From Flavobacteriales bacterium (GTDB lineage Bacteria; Bacteroidota; Bacteroidia; Flavobacteriales; JABDKJ01), in the NCBI GenBank assembly GCA_013002285.1, contig JABDKJ010000022.1, positions 1 to 64,000 of the forward strand: a stretch of 64,000 nucleotides of DNA, written 5' to 3'. A program made the position numbers and the translations under genes. The stretch's first letter is position 1. Each line of letters starts with the position of its first letter. The notes beneath the pieces are model-generated. The model was not told the origin of the DNA and did no database searches. It saw nothing but the letters and a program-made list of their open reading frames with translations. Below, in pieces: positions 1 through 9,275 of this stretch.

Positions 1-4
1 AAAA

Positions 5-24
5 AAAGGAGCAGAAGCTCCTTT
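5..24 (-). terminator. hairpin terminator at left edge
   Basis: An 8-bp perfect stem (AAAGGAGC/GCTCCTTT) with loop AGAA. On the minus strand it runs directly into seven T residues, the form of an intrinsic terminator for minus-strand transcription from the right. The plus strand has no U-run. A short minus-strand frame ends with TAA at positions 23-25, so this may be the 3' end of an adjacent gene cut by the integration event. Confidence 0.55.
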
Positions 25-196
25 AAACGTACCCCGGGCGGTTGTTGAACCTACTTTGCCTCACTTTACACTATTTGACGTAAGTTGTTGTTTTTGTTAA
101 TGTTATGAATAATTACTTCTATTTAGAGTAACACTAAAACAAGCTAATTAAGGAATTGTAAAGCAATATCCGACCCAATTTCCGACCCATTTTTTG

Positions 197-204
197 TATA
201 TTTG
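197..204 (+). promoter_or_regulatory. candidate -7 box of integrase promoter
   Basis: TATATTTG matches the Bacteroidetes -7 consensus TAnnTTTG and ends 22 nt before the integrase ATG at 227. No clear -33 TTTG was found about 20 nt upstream, so this is half a promoter by sequence. Confidence 0.4.
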
Positions 205-226
205 TATAAGTCAAAAAAATACGAAA

Positions 227-1519
227 ATGCCAACATCTCAATTCATAATAAGGGGAACTGGAAGTGCTAAACCTCAGTCAATCACTCTTATTTTCAGGTA
301 TGAAAATACACACTTAAAATACGCAACAGGATTTAAGGTTCTTCCTCATTTATGGAATGACCAACGACAAGAAGTGAGAAATAAAGCTGAAGCATTAGAT
401 CGAGTATTGATCAATAATGGGCTCTCCTCATTAAGAACTCGCATTCAAACCATTTACCATGAGCTTGTAGCAGATCAAAAGGTAGTTACCAATTACCGCC
501 TAAGAGAAAAACTTAATAGTGAGATACTCGAAGACCAACAGTCACAATCATTTATTCAAGATTACTTAATACAGTTCTTAAGTAAGGCTCCTACAAAAAG
601 TATTCGAAAAAATGGAAGTATTGGTCCTTTGAAAGAGCGGACGATCAAACAGTATAGAACCACCCTTTCAAAGATCAAAGCATTTGACGCTATGAATAAA
701 TGCAAGTCAAAATTTGGAGACCTCGATGAATCCTTCCACTCTGACTTTATTAATTATCTAAAAGAAGATGAATCATTGTCAGCTGAAACTATTGGAACCG
801 TTATAAAGAATATCAAATCTTTGGCAAAAGCAGCACTACGGGAAAGTATTGAAGTCAATGAATTTGTGCTAACTCCTGATTTCTTTCGACCAACGGGAAA
901 TAGCGTTTTTACTTTTCTCAATGAAAAAGAAATTCAAAATATATTTGATTTTGACCTTTCTGACAATCTGAGATTAGATAGAGTTCGTGATCTTTTCATC
1001 GTTGGTTTATGTACTGGACAAAGAATTTCTGATCTAAGTAGAATTACGATGGACAATATTGTTGATGGATTCATAGAAATAGAAGCTCAATTAAAAACGG
1101 GTACTGCCGTGATCATACCGATCCATCCTATGGTTCAACATATTTTGGACAAGTATGATAACAACCTCCCACCTATGATCTCTCCACAAAAATTCAATCA
1201 ATATAGCAAAGAATTGTGCAAAGTTGTTGGACTGCATGAGCCAACGAAAGGAACAAAAAGAATTTTAACGAAAAAGGGGCAACGAATTACTACTGGTATT
1301 TTTCCAAAGCACGAACTGGTGAGTTCCCATATTTGCAGGCGATCATTTGCCACTAACCATTATGGCCATTTGCCTACTCCAGTAATTATGTCAATTACTG
1401 GTCATAAAACTGAGAGAGCATTCTTAACATATATCAAGAAAACACCAAAACATCACGCAATTGATTTAAAGAAATATTGGGACAATAAGTATCGATCTAA
1501 ACGAGAGGTTGTAGCTTAA
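227..1519 (+). CDS. tyrosine site-specific integrase, Arm-domain type
   Basis: Tyrosine recombinase expected to integrate and excise the element at whose left end it lies. From ATG 227 the protein is 430 aa, a usual length for Bacteroidetes ICE/island integrases; an upstream TTG at 194 would add 11 residues but overlaps the -7 box. Layout: N-terminal Arm DNA-binding domain (about residues 1-75), SAM-like core-binding domain (about 105-195) and C-terminal catalytic domain. Catalytic residues visible are R266 (in TGQRISD), H368-x-x-R371 (SSHICRRSF), H393 (ITGHKT) and nucleophile Y402 (LTYIKK). It is tail-to-tail with a small HTH gene, overlapping it by about 20 bp. The set looks complete, so it is probably active. 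Confidence 0.93.
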   Translation: MPTSQFIIRGTGSAKPQSITLIFRYENTHLKYATGFKVLPHLWNDQRQEVRNKAEALDRVLINNGLSSLRTRIQTIYHELVADQKVVTNYRLREKLNSEILEDQQSQSFIQDYLIQFLSKAPTKSIRKNGSIGPLKERTIKQYRTTLSKIKAFDAMNKCKSKFGDLDESFHSDFINYLKEDESLSAETIGTVIKNIKSLAKAALRESIEVNEFVLTPDFFRPTGNSVFTFLNEKEIQNIFDFDLSDNLRLDRVRDLFIVGLCTGQRISDLSRITMDNIVDGFIEIEAQLKTGTAVIIPIHPMVQHILDKYDNNLPPMISPQKFNQYSKELCKVVGLHEPTKGTKRILTKKGQRITTGIFPKHELVSSHICRRSFATNHYGHLPTPVIMSITGHKTERAFLTYIKKTPKHHAIDLKKYWDNKYRSKREVVA

Positions 1520-1784
1520 TTAATTCAGACTTTCTATATCGCACTCTCGTCCCAATTCTAATTGCTCTAAGAATTCCTTTGTTATGCCAGGTTACTAGGG
1601 TCTGCCTAGAAACTTGCAATAGTTGAGATACCTGAGCACGGGTTAAGAAATCTTCATCGGAAATTGATATCTCTTTATTGTTTGAAATTTCAATTAGTTT
1701 CAATTCGATTGATTCTAAACGCTCAAAGAGTTCTTTAAGTTTTGACTCTGGTAAAGTTTTGAATTGAATGATTTTTGAATCCAT
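1497..1784 (-). CDS. excisionase-like helix-turn-helix DNA-binding protein
   Basis: 95-aa protein starting at ATG 1784 (an in-frame TTG at 1805 is less likely). The C-terminal half holds a MerR/excisionase-type winged HTH of the HTH_17 kind: FLTRAQVSQLLQVSRQTL is followed by WHNKGILRAIRIGTRVRYR, where the last part is the wing. The N-terminus is a short coiled-coil-like stretch (ELFERLESIELKLIEISN). Such proteins commonly sit beside Bacteroidetes integrases and act as recombination directionality factors or local repressors. The convergent overlap with the integrase fits that role, but excisionase activity is inferred from context only. Confidence 0.8.
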   Translation of the reverse strand: MDSKIIQFKTLPESKLKELFERLESIELKLIEISNNKEISISDEDFLTRAQVSQLLQVSRQTLVTWHNKGILRAIRIGTRVRYRKSELIKLQPLV

Positions 1785-1938
1785 AAAACGGTCTAAGGAA
1801 TACAAAGTAAAGAATAAGAATTACGATTTTTGTTACTTTGCTGTTACCTCTAGTTGTTGGCTTCCAAAAATATCGCACATAGGAAAGTTGTGTCATTGAG
1901 AAATATGCTTTTCATAGCAAGAATTTGGCTTGAGTACA

Positions 1939-2524
1939 CTACTCCTTTATTAACTTCACACTATCCAACCAAGCATTGCCTGCCAGTCTGTGTATTGCGT
2001 AAAATCCTGGATTGAGAAAAGATACATCTATTTCGATTGAAAAATCTATTGAAGACATATTTGGCAATTCTTTTTTCAAAACTACTCTTCCTGTTTCATC
2101 AAGCATTAAAATTTCTTGATTTCTATCGAAAATATTGGGATAATAATTCTCTTGAAATATGTTTAATTCGAAGTTATCTTGGACGGGGTTTGGGTAATTA
2201 CTAATGGAACTCTGGTATCCATCAATAATAGTCTCAAGCCCAACTAACAATTGACATCTAGGCTCTAAACAACCAAAACTGTCAACCTTTAGTATCCAAA
2301 CATCTTGACCAATAGTGTCAAACTCATTTCTAGTTCCAGTCATTGCCCGCCCCCGTCAGGAGTTTGTATAATGTCGAATAAAAAATTCAATCCACTTGGT
2401 CCCGTTGCATGTCGATATTTTCCCTTCCAAACTAAATTGCCGTTGGCATCGAGTTTAATAATATTTCCATCCTCCAAACCGTCTTGAAGGCTTCTTCCTC
2501 TTCCAACGGAAATGAATGATCCAT
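1939..2524 (-). pseudogene. 3' remnant of a T9SS-sorted beta-propeller-type protein
   Basis: The minus strand encodes the C-terminal part of a secreted repeat protein: GNLVWKGKYR and a Pro-Asp-Gly-Gly motif, then DVWILKVDSFGCLEP, then a type IX secretion C-terminal domain (YPNPVQDNFELNIF ... LDETGRVVLKK ... GFYAIHRLAG). Reading breaks near 2341-2352. The frame with PDGGG meets a stop, and the next frame resumes with TGTRNEF, which fits a lost base where the family usually has DGGYA. The 5' end is cut at about 2524 by the replication-gene remnant. Dead gene. Confidence 0.7.
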
Positions 2525-2648
2525 CAAAATTTTCTCGGTCGCCATATTCTGTGTATAGGCTGTGTATATCTTTATTCTATCACGAAACATCTATTTCTCG
2601 TTTAACTTTTGTCTCAATAATTCCAATACTCGTTCCGAATCACTTTTA
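2525..2648 (-). pseudogene. reversed remnant of the RepO-like gene tail plus candidate origin
   Basis: The reverse complement of this stretch closely matches 49651-49775: the last roughly 18 codons of the RepO-like gene, its TAG stop, and the downstream non-coding segment. Most positions agree by eye. The two CTGTGTATA words (2549-2557 and 2560-2568) are conserved with the same 11-bp spacing. The piece lies exactly between two broken T9SS gene fragments. It is a scar of an older related element or of a recombination at this conserved segment. Confidence 0.75.
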
Positions 2649-2881
2649 CATCCTGCTTATTAATTTTGTCCTTTACTATTTCAGGTCAATTTTCTGGAGT
2701 TGAGTGGTTCAAAACAATTGGTGCATTAGGTGATGAGGAGATCACTGATTTTGTCATTGATGGAGAAGGAAATTTTATTCTAACGGGTTCTTATTCAAAT
2801 ACTACAGATTTGGAACCAGGACAAAGAATCTACGAGTTGACCGCAATTTCTGGAAAAGATAATTTTATTATTGAAGCTTAA
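2649..2881 (+). pseudogene. 5' fragment of a T9SS/SBBP-type secreted protein
   Basis: The plus frame reads a hydrophobic leader (CLLILSFTISGQFSG) and the first repeat of a secreted beta-propeller protein (EWFKTIGALGDEEITDFVID, then GEGNFILTGSYSN). It stops at TAA 2879-2881 inside a 14-bp perfect palindrome (2873-2886). There is no ATG in frame before the leader, because the upstream sequence is the replication-gene remnant. Leader here and C-terminal domain on the opposite strand at 1939-2524 could be the two ends of one gene that was split and inverted, or two different genes of one family. Confidence 0.6.
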
Positions 2882-3194
2882 GCTTCATCTAACTCTTCAA
2901 AATCCACATAGGTCAGTGTAATGTGTCATGCTCATTTTTCACTTGAAGTTTTAGTTGTAAGCGTAAAATTTCTAGTGGATAGTCACAAATTATCCTTATT
3001 CATAGTAGCTCCTCAATTTTATTAAATAGTGAAATTCAATAAATGAGAGTTACCAACTGAATCTCAAAATATTGCTTATTCTACGTACAGAATTCAATTT
3101 GCTTTCTAGATGCTGGATGTTAATAAATTCTAAATGCAAAACATTCTGAAGACTTTTCGAGTACTAACAGATTACAACTTGCGTTTATTATCCT
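2882..3194. other. AT-rich intergenic stretch with no gene seen
   Basis: About 310 bases between the broken T9SS fragment and metal module 1. No open frame of note, no tRNA and no clear terminator were seen on either strand. Probably a decayed junction. Confidence 0.5.
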
Positions 3195-3202
3195 TAGCTT
3201 TG
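3195..3202 (+). promoter_or_regulatory. candidate -7 box of metal module 1
   Basis: TAGCTTTG fits TAnnTTTG and ends 9 nt before the ATG at 3212, which would give a very short or absent leader. No convincing -33 TTTG at the right distance. Similar placing is seen before other module-leading genes at 11911, 18206 and 26210. Confidence 0.4.
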
Positions 3203-3211
3203 CCCTAATAA

Positions 3212-3547
3212 ATGAGAATCCTATCTTTCATACTTGCTATCCTTTTCTTCGGAATCAGCGCATTACCATGCGCAGATAGTGAAGCTGAAGTACAGCAAAT
3301 GTCAGAGACGCATATTCACATTTCTGATACAGAAAGTGATCATTCTCATTCCGGCAATGAGAATCATAAAGATGGCTGTTCTCCCTTCTGCATTTGTTCA
3401 TGCTGTGGAATGGCAATTACTATTCCACCAGTTGTGGATTCGGAGTGTACACCATTCTTTGCCACCATCGATCATAGGACTATTTGGCTGACCGATAATT
3501 CATTCGCCCACCTTACTGCTGTCTGGCAACCGCCAGCCTCTTGTTGA
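3212..3547 (+). CDS. DUF6660-like small His/Cys-rich exported protein
   Basis: 111-aa protein with a signal peptide (MRILSFILAILFFGISALP, cleavage near residue 20) and a CADSE motif just after it. A His-rich stretch (HIHISDTESDHSHSGNENH) and a Cys cluster (CSPFCICSCCG) follow. Small proteins of this kind (DUF6660) are regularly the first gene of Bacteroidetes HME-RND operons. By composition it is a likely periplasmic metal binder or sensor, but no biochemical role is established that I know of. It leads the CzcA/CusB operon, about 75 bp upstream of the pump gene. Confidence 0.75.
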   Translation: MRILSFILAILFFGISALPCADSEAEVQQMSETHIHISDTESDHSHSGNENHKDGCSPFCICSCCGMAITIPPVVDSECTPFFATIDHRTIWLTDNSFAHLTAVWQPPASC

Positions 3548-3623
3548 TCATTGTTTTGTGGATAGGTAAGTCTCGACCGACTCTATCCCTATAGTCACTT
3601 TGGTTTAACAAAAATTTTTCAAA

Positions 3624-6600
3624 ATGTTCGATAAAATAATCGCCTACTCCGTGCGGAGTAAGCTCATGGTTGGCCTTTTTACTTTGGCCTTGGTGATCTG
3701 GGGGCTTTACTCAGCCACCCAAATTCCAATCGATGCCGTACCTGACATCACAAACAATCAGGTGCAGATATATACTGTGTCGCCCACCTTAGCTACTCAG
3801 GAAGTTGAGCAATTCATCACCACTCCGATAGAGCTGTCTTTGCAGAATCTACAGGACATCACGGAGATACGATCTATCTCTAAATTCGGCCTTTCCGTCA
3901 TCACCGTGGTCTTTGAGGAATCGCATGATATCTATCTCGCGCGGCAGCTTATCACGGAGCGGCTTAAAGAAGCGCAAGACGCGATACCCGATGGACTTGG
4001 CACTCCCGAAATGGCTCCGATCTCTACAGGATTAGGAGAGATCTATCAGTACGTGGTGCGCCCCAAAGAAGGTTTTGAGGATAAGTACTCCGCGACAGAG
4101 TTGCGTTCCATACAGGATTGGCTCGTCAAGCGGCAATTGTCGGGAATCCCCGGTGTGGCAGAGGTCAACTCCATGGGAGGATTCTTGAAGCAGTATGAAG
4201 TGGCGGTCGATCCCTCGCTACTCCGCTCATTGGGAATTGATGTGAATGACATCTTCGATGCACTTGTCAAGAGCAATGAGAATACAGGAGGCGCTTACAT
4301 CGAGAAGAATCCGAATACCTACTACATACGCACAGAAGGCATTGCTACTTCCTTGGCAGATATTGGCAATATCGTGATCAAGGTTGAAGCTGGAAGACCG
4401 ATGCTGATTAAGGACGTGGCTACCGTTCAATTCGGAAAGGCTCCGCGATACGGTGCCTTGGTCAGAAATGGAAAAGAGGTTGTGGGTGGTAAGGTCATGA
4501 TGTTCAAAGGGGCGAACTCTTCCGAAGTGACCGAACTCGTGAAAGCGCGAGTCGAACAAATACAGAAGTCCTTGCCCGAAGGAGTTATGATAGAACCCTA
4601 TCTAGTTCGCGACAAACTAGTCAGTGCTGCCATCGGTACTGTGGAGAAGAACCTGATCGAAGGAGGACTCATCGTCATCCTCATATTGGTGCTTATGCTC
4701 GGCAATTGGAGGGCCGGACTGATCGTGGCCTCAGTCATCCCTTTGGCCATGCTCTTTGCACTAGCGATGATGAATCTATTGGGGATATCTGCCAATTTGA
4801 TGAGCCTCGGAGCTATCGATTTCGGTCTCATCGTAGATGGTGCGATCATCATTGTGGAGTCCATAGTCCATCGGTTGAATGTGAAATTCGCTGGGAAAAA
4901 ATTGGATGCCGCTACCATGGATCGAGAAGTGATCGATTCATCACAGAAGATCCGAACTTCAGCTGCCTTTGGAGAGATCATAATTCTCATGGTCTATATC
5001 CCGATCCTGGCGCTCGTGGGAATTGAGGGCAAGATGTTCAAACCTATGGCTCAAACGGTCATGCTGGCCATTGCAGGAGCACTGATCCTTTCCTTGACTT
5101 ATGTCCCTATGATGACGGCACTATTCCTGAACAAGGAAGTATCAGATAAAAGGACATTGGCAGACCGGATCATTGCCTTTTTCCAGCGACTCTATACACC
5201 TGTATTGGACTATGCACTGCGCTACAAAAGAATATTTGTTGGCTTGGCCTTATTGATGTTCATGGTCAGTTTCATCGGTTTTTCCCGAATGGGTGGTGAG
5301 TTCATTCCTACCTTGGAAGAAGGAGATCTGGCAATGCAACACATACTACCTCCTGGAAGTTCTCTAGGCCAAAGTGTAAATACTGCAGCGATGATACAAA
5401 ACAAGCTCATGGCAGACATTCCTGAGATCGAAGATGCAGTTGTAAATATTGGTTCGGCTGAAATACCGACTGATCCCATGCCTGTTGAGATCGGTGATTA
5501 TGTGTTGGTCATGAAACCCAAAGATGAATGGAAGACTGCCAAAGACCGACAAGGGATGTTTGAAGTTATTGAGTCATCTTTATCAAGTATTCCTGGTGTC
5601 GGTTTAGAATTCTCACAACCTATTCAATTGCGCTTTAATGAATTGATGACAGGATCAAAAGCGGACATTGCGATCAAGCTCTATGGCCAAGATCTCGATA
5701 TGCTATACGCTAAGGCCAAAGAAGCAGAAGTGATCATCTCTAAGATCGATGGAGTCGGCACCTGCAATGTGGAACAAACAGTCGGCATGCCGCAGATCAT
5801 TATCTCTTACGACTATGCCAAATTGGCCCAGTATGGCCTTCACATAAAGGAGGTCAATAAGGTGGTGAGGTCAGCTTTTGCTGGTGAAAAGGCAGGAGTG
5901 ATCTATGAAGGAGAACGGAGGTTTGACTTGGTTGTCCGTTTGGATGAAAAGAACAGACAAGGGATCGATGATGTGAGCGGCTTGTTCATCAGTTTGGAAA
6001 ATGGTACACAAGTCCCCTTGGAGAATCTCGCCAAGATCGAATTGATCAACGCTCCCATGCAGATCTCACGTGACAACACGAATAGACGCATAGTTATCGG
6101 GGTCAATGTTGGTGACACGGATGTAGAGACCTTGGTTGAGAGCATTCAAGATAAGTTGGATGAAGGTCTCGCTTTACCTGCCGGATACTATTTCACATAC
6201 GGTGGGCAGTTCGAGAATCTAAAGGCAGCCAATGCCCGATTGGCGATTGCCGTTCCAATGGCCTTGGCGCTTATATTTCTTCTGCTCTATTTCACTTTTG
6301 GATCCTTTACACAGGCTATACTCATCTGTACCGCAATCCCATTATCGGCCATAGGCGGAGTGTGGGCACTATATCTAAGGGGACTGCCTTTCAGCATCTC
6401 GGCTGGCATTGGATTCATAGCACTTTTCGGAGTAGCGGTTCTAAATGGGATCGTCCTCATTGGATATTTCAATCAACTAAAAAAGGAAGGTATGAGCGAT
6501 ATAGCAGAGCGAATTAGGATCGGTACTCGGGTGCGATTACGCCCGGTCATCATGACGGCCGCAGTAGCCTCATTAGGATTCTTGCCCATGGCACTGTCCA

Positions 6601-7937
6601 ACTCTGGTGGCGCGGAAGTTCAACGTCCACTAGCCACTGTGGTTATCGGTGGCTTGATCACCGCTACTTTTCTCACATTGATCATTCTGCCCATCTTATA
6701 TAGCTGGACGGAACGATGGGCTGATAGAAAGCGGAAAACAGGAATTCTAAAAGTGAAAGGAATTGCCACGCTGCTCTTCGTTTTATTTTGCTCTTCCGCC
6801 ATACAAGCGCAAGACGAAGTGATCACTTTGGATGAAGCCATTCTACTTACGTTACAGAATCACCCATCTGCAAAGGCTGCAGAGCTTTCCGTTGAGCGAA
6901 TGGAGCAACTATCACGCATTGGATATGGCCTTGGCAACACCGAAGTCTATTATCAGGGCGATGGTCTTTCGGAGCCAAATGGACAACGGGTCGTTCAGCT
7001 GGGAGTAAAGCAGGAGGTTCCGCTGCCCATGGCCGCGTGGGCAAGTAAGAAGCTCAGGCGGGCCGAACTCCGTTCGACAGAAGTCGATCGTGATCTGACC
7101 ATCTCCGAGTTGCGCATGGAAGTGACCTTGGTCTATACAGATATCCAATTGGCGAAGAAAGCGATGAAAGTCTATCGAATGAATGACTCGATCTACGTGG
7201 AGAATATGAGACGCGCCCAATTGCGTGTCGATCTCGGTGAGGCCAATGGCCTCGAACTGCTTTCCCTACGCTCAAGGGCCAATGAAGCTTCTTTGTACAT
7301 TGAGAAAGCAGAGATGGAATTGCTTGCGCTGAGCAGTCAATTGCAATTGTTGATGGGCAGGGCGAGTCCCTTCTCTACCGAACCTATGCAGACACAACAG
7401 ATTCCATCCGCACTGGATAGTCTACAAAGTCCAATTCTACGCAAGGCCATTGTGACACGAGAAGAAGAGGAAGCACGATTGAAAATGGACAGAGCGGCAT
7501 TGAGTCCTAAGCTTTCGGTCGGATACGCAGCTCAAGACTATGATGATGGCGGCAGTCTCTATGGAGTGCAAGGTGGGCTCAGTATTCCCTTGTTCAATGG
7601 ACATCTGCGCAAGGAAATAAAATCACAACGTTTAGCAGTTGACATAGCCGATGCAAAAGTATTGGCTACTCGATTGGATCTCGAGTCAAGGCGTATCGGC
7701 TTGTTAAAAAATATCACGATCACAAGCCGAGGAGTGAATATGTACAAAGAGCAAGTCGACATTTTTGATCCCGAGTTATTGCGGATAGCTCAGCTGAATT
7801 ACGAAGCAGGTGAGATCGACTATCTCCAACTCCTAAATGCCATTGACACTCGTATTCGAAATTTCAATTCATATCGTGAAATGACAAAGGCACATGTAGA
7901 AGCCCTTGCCGCTCACGATTTTTTATTCAATAGATAA
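3624..7937 (+). CDS. czcA: CzcA-type heavy-metal RND pump fused to a TolC-family outer membrane factor
   Basis: 1437 aa. Residues about 1-1040 are a full HME-family RND transporter: two halves with 12 membrane segments, two periplasmic porter loops, and the proton-relay motif DFGLIVDGAIIIVES in TM4, the CzcA-like form usually linked to Zn, Co, Cd or Ni. After a basic linker (ERWADRKRKTG) a new signal-like membrane segment (ATLLFVLFCSSAIQAQ) leads into about 380 residues of a TolC-type outer membrane efflux protein (ITLDEAILLTLQNHPSAKAA ... GLSIPLFNG). One polypeptide therefore appears to carry both inner pump and outer channel. Large CzcA proteins like this are known in Bacteroidetes. The adaptor gene follows after 12 bp. 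Substrate is inferred from the motif and from the P-ATPase downstream. Confidence 0.93.
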   Translation: MFDKIIAYSVRSKLMVGLFTLALVIWGLYSATQIPIDAVPDITNNQVQIYTVSPTLATQEVEQFITTPIELSLQNLQDITEIRSISKFGLSVITVVFEESHDIYLARQLITERLKEAQDAIPDGLGTPEMAPISTGLGEIYQYVVRPKEGFEDKYSATELRSIQDWLVKRQLSGIPGVAEVNSMGGFLKQYEVAVDPSLLRSLGIDVNDIFDALVKSNENTGGAYIEKNPNTYYIRTEGIATSLADIGNIVIKVEAGRPMLIKDVATVQFGKAPRYGALVRNGKEVVGGKVMMFKGANSSEVTELVKARVEQIQKSLPEGVMIEPYLVRDKLVSAAIGTVEKNLIEGGLIVILILVLMLGNWRAGLIVASVIPLAMLFALAMMNLLGISANLMSLGAIDFGLIVDGAIIIVESIVHRLNVKFAGKKLDAATMDREVIDSSQKIRTSAAFGEIIILMVYIPILALVGIEGKMFKPMAQTVMLAIAGALILSLTYVPMMTALFLNKEVSDKRTLADRIIAFFQRLYTPVLDYALRYKRIFVGLALLMFMVSFIGFSRMGGEFIPTLEEGDLAMQHILPPGSSLGQSVNTAAMIQNKLMADIPEIEDAVVNIGSAEIPTDPMPVEIGDYVLVMKPKDEWKTAKDRQGMFEVIESSLSSIPGVGLEFSQPIQLRFNELMTGSKADIAIKLYGQDLDMLYAKAKEAEVIISKIDGVGTCNVEQTVGMPQIIISYDYAKLAQYGLHIKEVNKVVRSAFAGEKAGVIYEGERRFDLVVRLDEKNRQGIDDVSGLFISLENGTQVPLENLAKIELINAPMQISRDNTNRRIVIGVNVGDTDVETLVESIQDKLDEGLALPAGYYFTYGGQFENLKAANARLAIAVPMALALIFLLLYFTFGSFTQAILICTAIPLSAIGGVWALYLRGLPFSISAGIGFIALFGVAVLNGIVLIGYFNQLKKEGMSDIAERIRIGTRVRLRPVIMTAAVASLGFLPMALSNSGGAEVQRPLATVVIGGLITATFLTLIILPILYSWTERWADRKRKTGILKVKGIATLLFVLFCSSAIQAQDEVITLDEAILLTLQNHPSAKAAELSVERMEQLSRIGYGLGNTEVYYQGDGLSEPNGQRVVQLGVKQEVPLPMAAWASKKLRRAELRSTEVDRDLTISELRMEVTLVYTDIQLAKKAMKVYRMNDSIYVENMRRAQLRVDLGEANGLELLSLRSRANEASLYIEKAEMELLALSSQLQLLMGRASPFSTEPMQTQQIPSALDSLQSPILRKAIVTREEEEARLKMDRAALSPKLSVGYAAQDYDDGGSLYGVQGGLSIPLFNGHLRKEIKSQRLAVDIADAKVLATRLDLESRRIGLLKNITITSRGVNMYKEQVDIFDPELLRIAQLNYEAGEIDYLQLLNAIDTRIRNFNSYREMTKAHVEALAAHDFLFNR

Positions 7938-7949
7938 ACATATTTCAAA

Positions 7950-9266
7950 ATGAAGAACTTAAAACAAATATATATTATGATTACCAGCATGCTGATAATC
8001 TTGACAGCTAGTTCCTGTTCTAATGACCATACAGAAGGGGATGGTCATGACCATTCAGCAGAAACTCAAACCGATGAACACGATTCTCACGAAGGTCACG
8101 ACCATGGATCACAGGAAGAAGAGACTGATGAAGAAGATTCTCACGAAGGTCACGATCATGGATCACATGGTGGTGAACAAGGTGAGACAGATGAACATGA
8201 GGAGGGCATCCATTTGACCAATGAGCAGATAAAGACCGTTGGAATTCAATTTGGTGGATTCACTCAGGTGAAGATCAACGATTACATTACCGCCACTGGA
8301 ACTCTCGGACTGCCGCCAAATGCATACTCAGGAGTTTCGGCCAAGACTGCGGGAATAGTCAAAGGGAATAAGAAGTATGTCGAAGGTGAGTACATCAAGA
8401 AGGGAGTGGTCATCGCATACATTCAGAATCCAGACATTATCCTAAAGCAGCAAGAGTACTTAGAGGCTTCTGCCGAATTAGTTTACTTGAAGCTAGATCT
8501 GCAGCGACAGGAATCCTTATTTGCTGCTGATGCTGGAGTGCTGAAACCGCTTGAAAAACTAAAATCGGAAGTGGCAATGAAAGAAGCCGTGGTGAAAGGC
8601 AGTGCCAAGTATCTCAATTATCTGGGAATTGCTACGAAGAGTTTGACACCTGATAATATCAGCCAACAGATTGCCATCGTTGCACCCATTTCAGGTTATA
8701 TCACGAGCTTGAATCTACACAATGGGCTTTATGTTGAACCTAAGATGGAACTGATGGAGATCGTGGACGAAAGTCATTTACACTTGGAGTTGGACGTATT
8801 CGAAAAAGACATTGCGAATATTAAAGAAGAGCAGCGCATCAGCTACACTGTTCCAGCTTTGGGCAATACGGTTTACCAAGGCGATGTGAATGTGATTGGA
8901 AAGGAATTCGATATGGCCAATAAGACCGTTCGCCTTCACGGTCACTTGGATGAAGAGCGTCCGAAATTCATCAAGGATCTCTACATCATAGCCAAGGTCT
9001 GGCTCAATGACGAAACGGTGGACGCACTACCAAGTAATGCGGTCATTAAAGACGGAAACGACAGCTACATCTATGTCACCCATGCTGACTCAGAAGGAGA
9101 CGAAGTTCAATTTGAAAAAGTCAGAGTGATCGCTGGGGCGGAGAACGATGGCTTCACTTCAGTACGAGCGATCGACCCGATCGAGGAAGGCATGAAGATC
9201 GTTGTCGAAGGAGCATATTACGTCTATGCCCAATCGCAAGCAGGTGAACTAGAACATGAACATTGA
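7950..9266 (+). CDS. czcB: CusB/CzcB-type periplasmic adaptor, His-rich lipoprotein
   Basis: 438 aa membrane-fusion protein that should link the RND pump at 3624 to the outer channel. A lipoprotein signal (LIILTASSC, Cys23) is followed by a very His-rich N-terminal arm (about residues 25-90) in which DSHEGHDHGS occurs twice almost in tandem, a plausible metal-collecting segment. Then come the usual HlyD parts: barrel-sandwich/lipoyl halves (KTAGIVKGNKKYVEGEYIKK and APISGYITSLNLHNG), an alpha-hairpin between them, and a beta-barrel (HLELDVFEKDIANIKE). It ends EHEH. Second gene of the operon, close behind the pump and 9 bp before the next gene. Confidence 0.92.
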   Translation: MKNLKQIYIMITSMLIILTASSCSNDHTEGDGHDHSAETQTDEHDSHEGHDHGSQEEETDEEDSHEGHDHGSHGGEQGETDEHEEGIHLTNEQIKTVGIQFGGFTQVKINDYITATGTLGLPPNAYSGVSAKTAGIVKGNKKYVEGEYIKKGVVIAYIQNPDIILKQQEYLEASAELVYLKLDLQRQESLFAADAGVLKPLEKLKSEVAMKEAVVKGSAKYLNYLGIATKSLTPDNISQQIAIVAPISGYITSLNLHNGLYVEPKMELMEIVDESHLHLELDVFEKDIANIKEEQRISYTVPALGNTVYQGDVNVIGKEFDMANKTVRLHGHLDEERPKFIKDLYIIAKVWLNDETVDALPSNAVIKDGNDSYIYVTHADSEGDEVQFEKVRVIAGAENDGFTSVRAIDPIEEGMKIVVEGAYYVYAQSQAGELEHEH

Positions 9267-9275
9267 TTAACTACA

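Noticed and set aside
23..70. Short minus-strand frame ending at the left edge that might be the displaced C-terminus of a host gene.
   Set aside because: Only about 15 codons after an in-frame stop and no family match. It is compatible with an attachment-site scar but not enough to call.
2305..2487. 60-codon plus-strand ORF.
   Set aside because: Antisense shadow of the broken T9SS gene on the minus strand.
7950..8200. Repeated CAC/GAT-rich DNA that looked like a possible CRISPR or tandem array.
   Set aside because: It is the coding repeat of a His-rich protein arm; no spacer-repeat structure. No CRISPR array was seen anywhere in the window.
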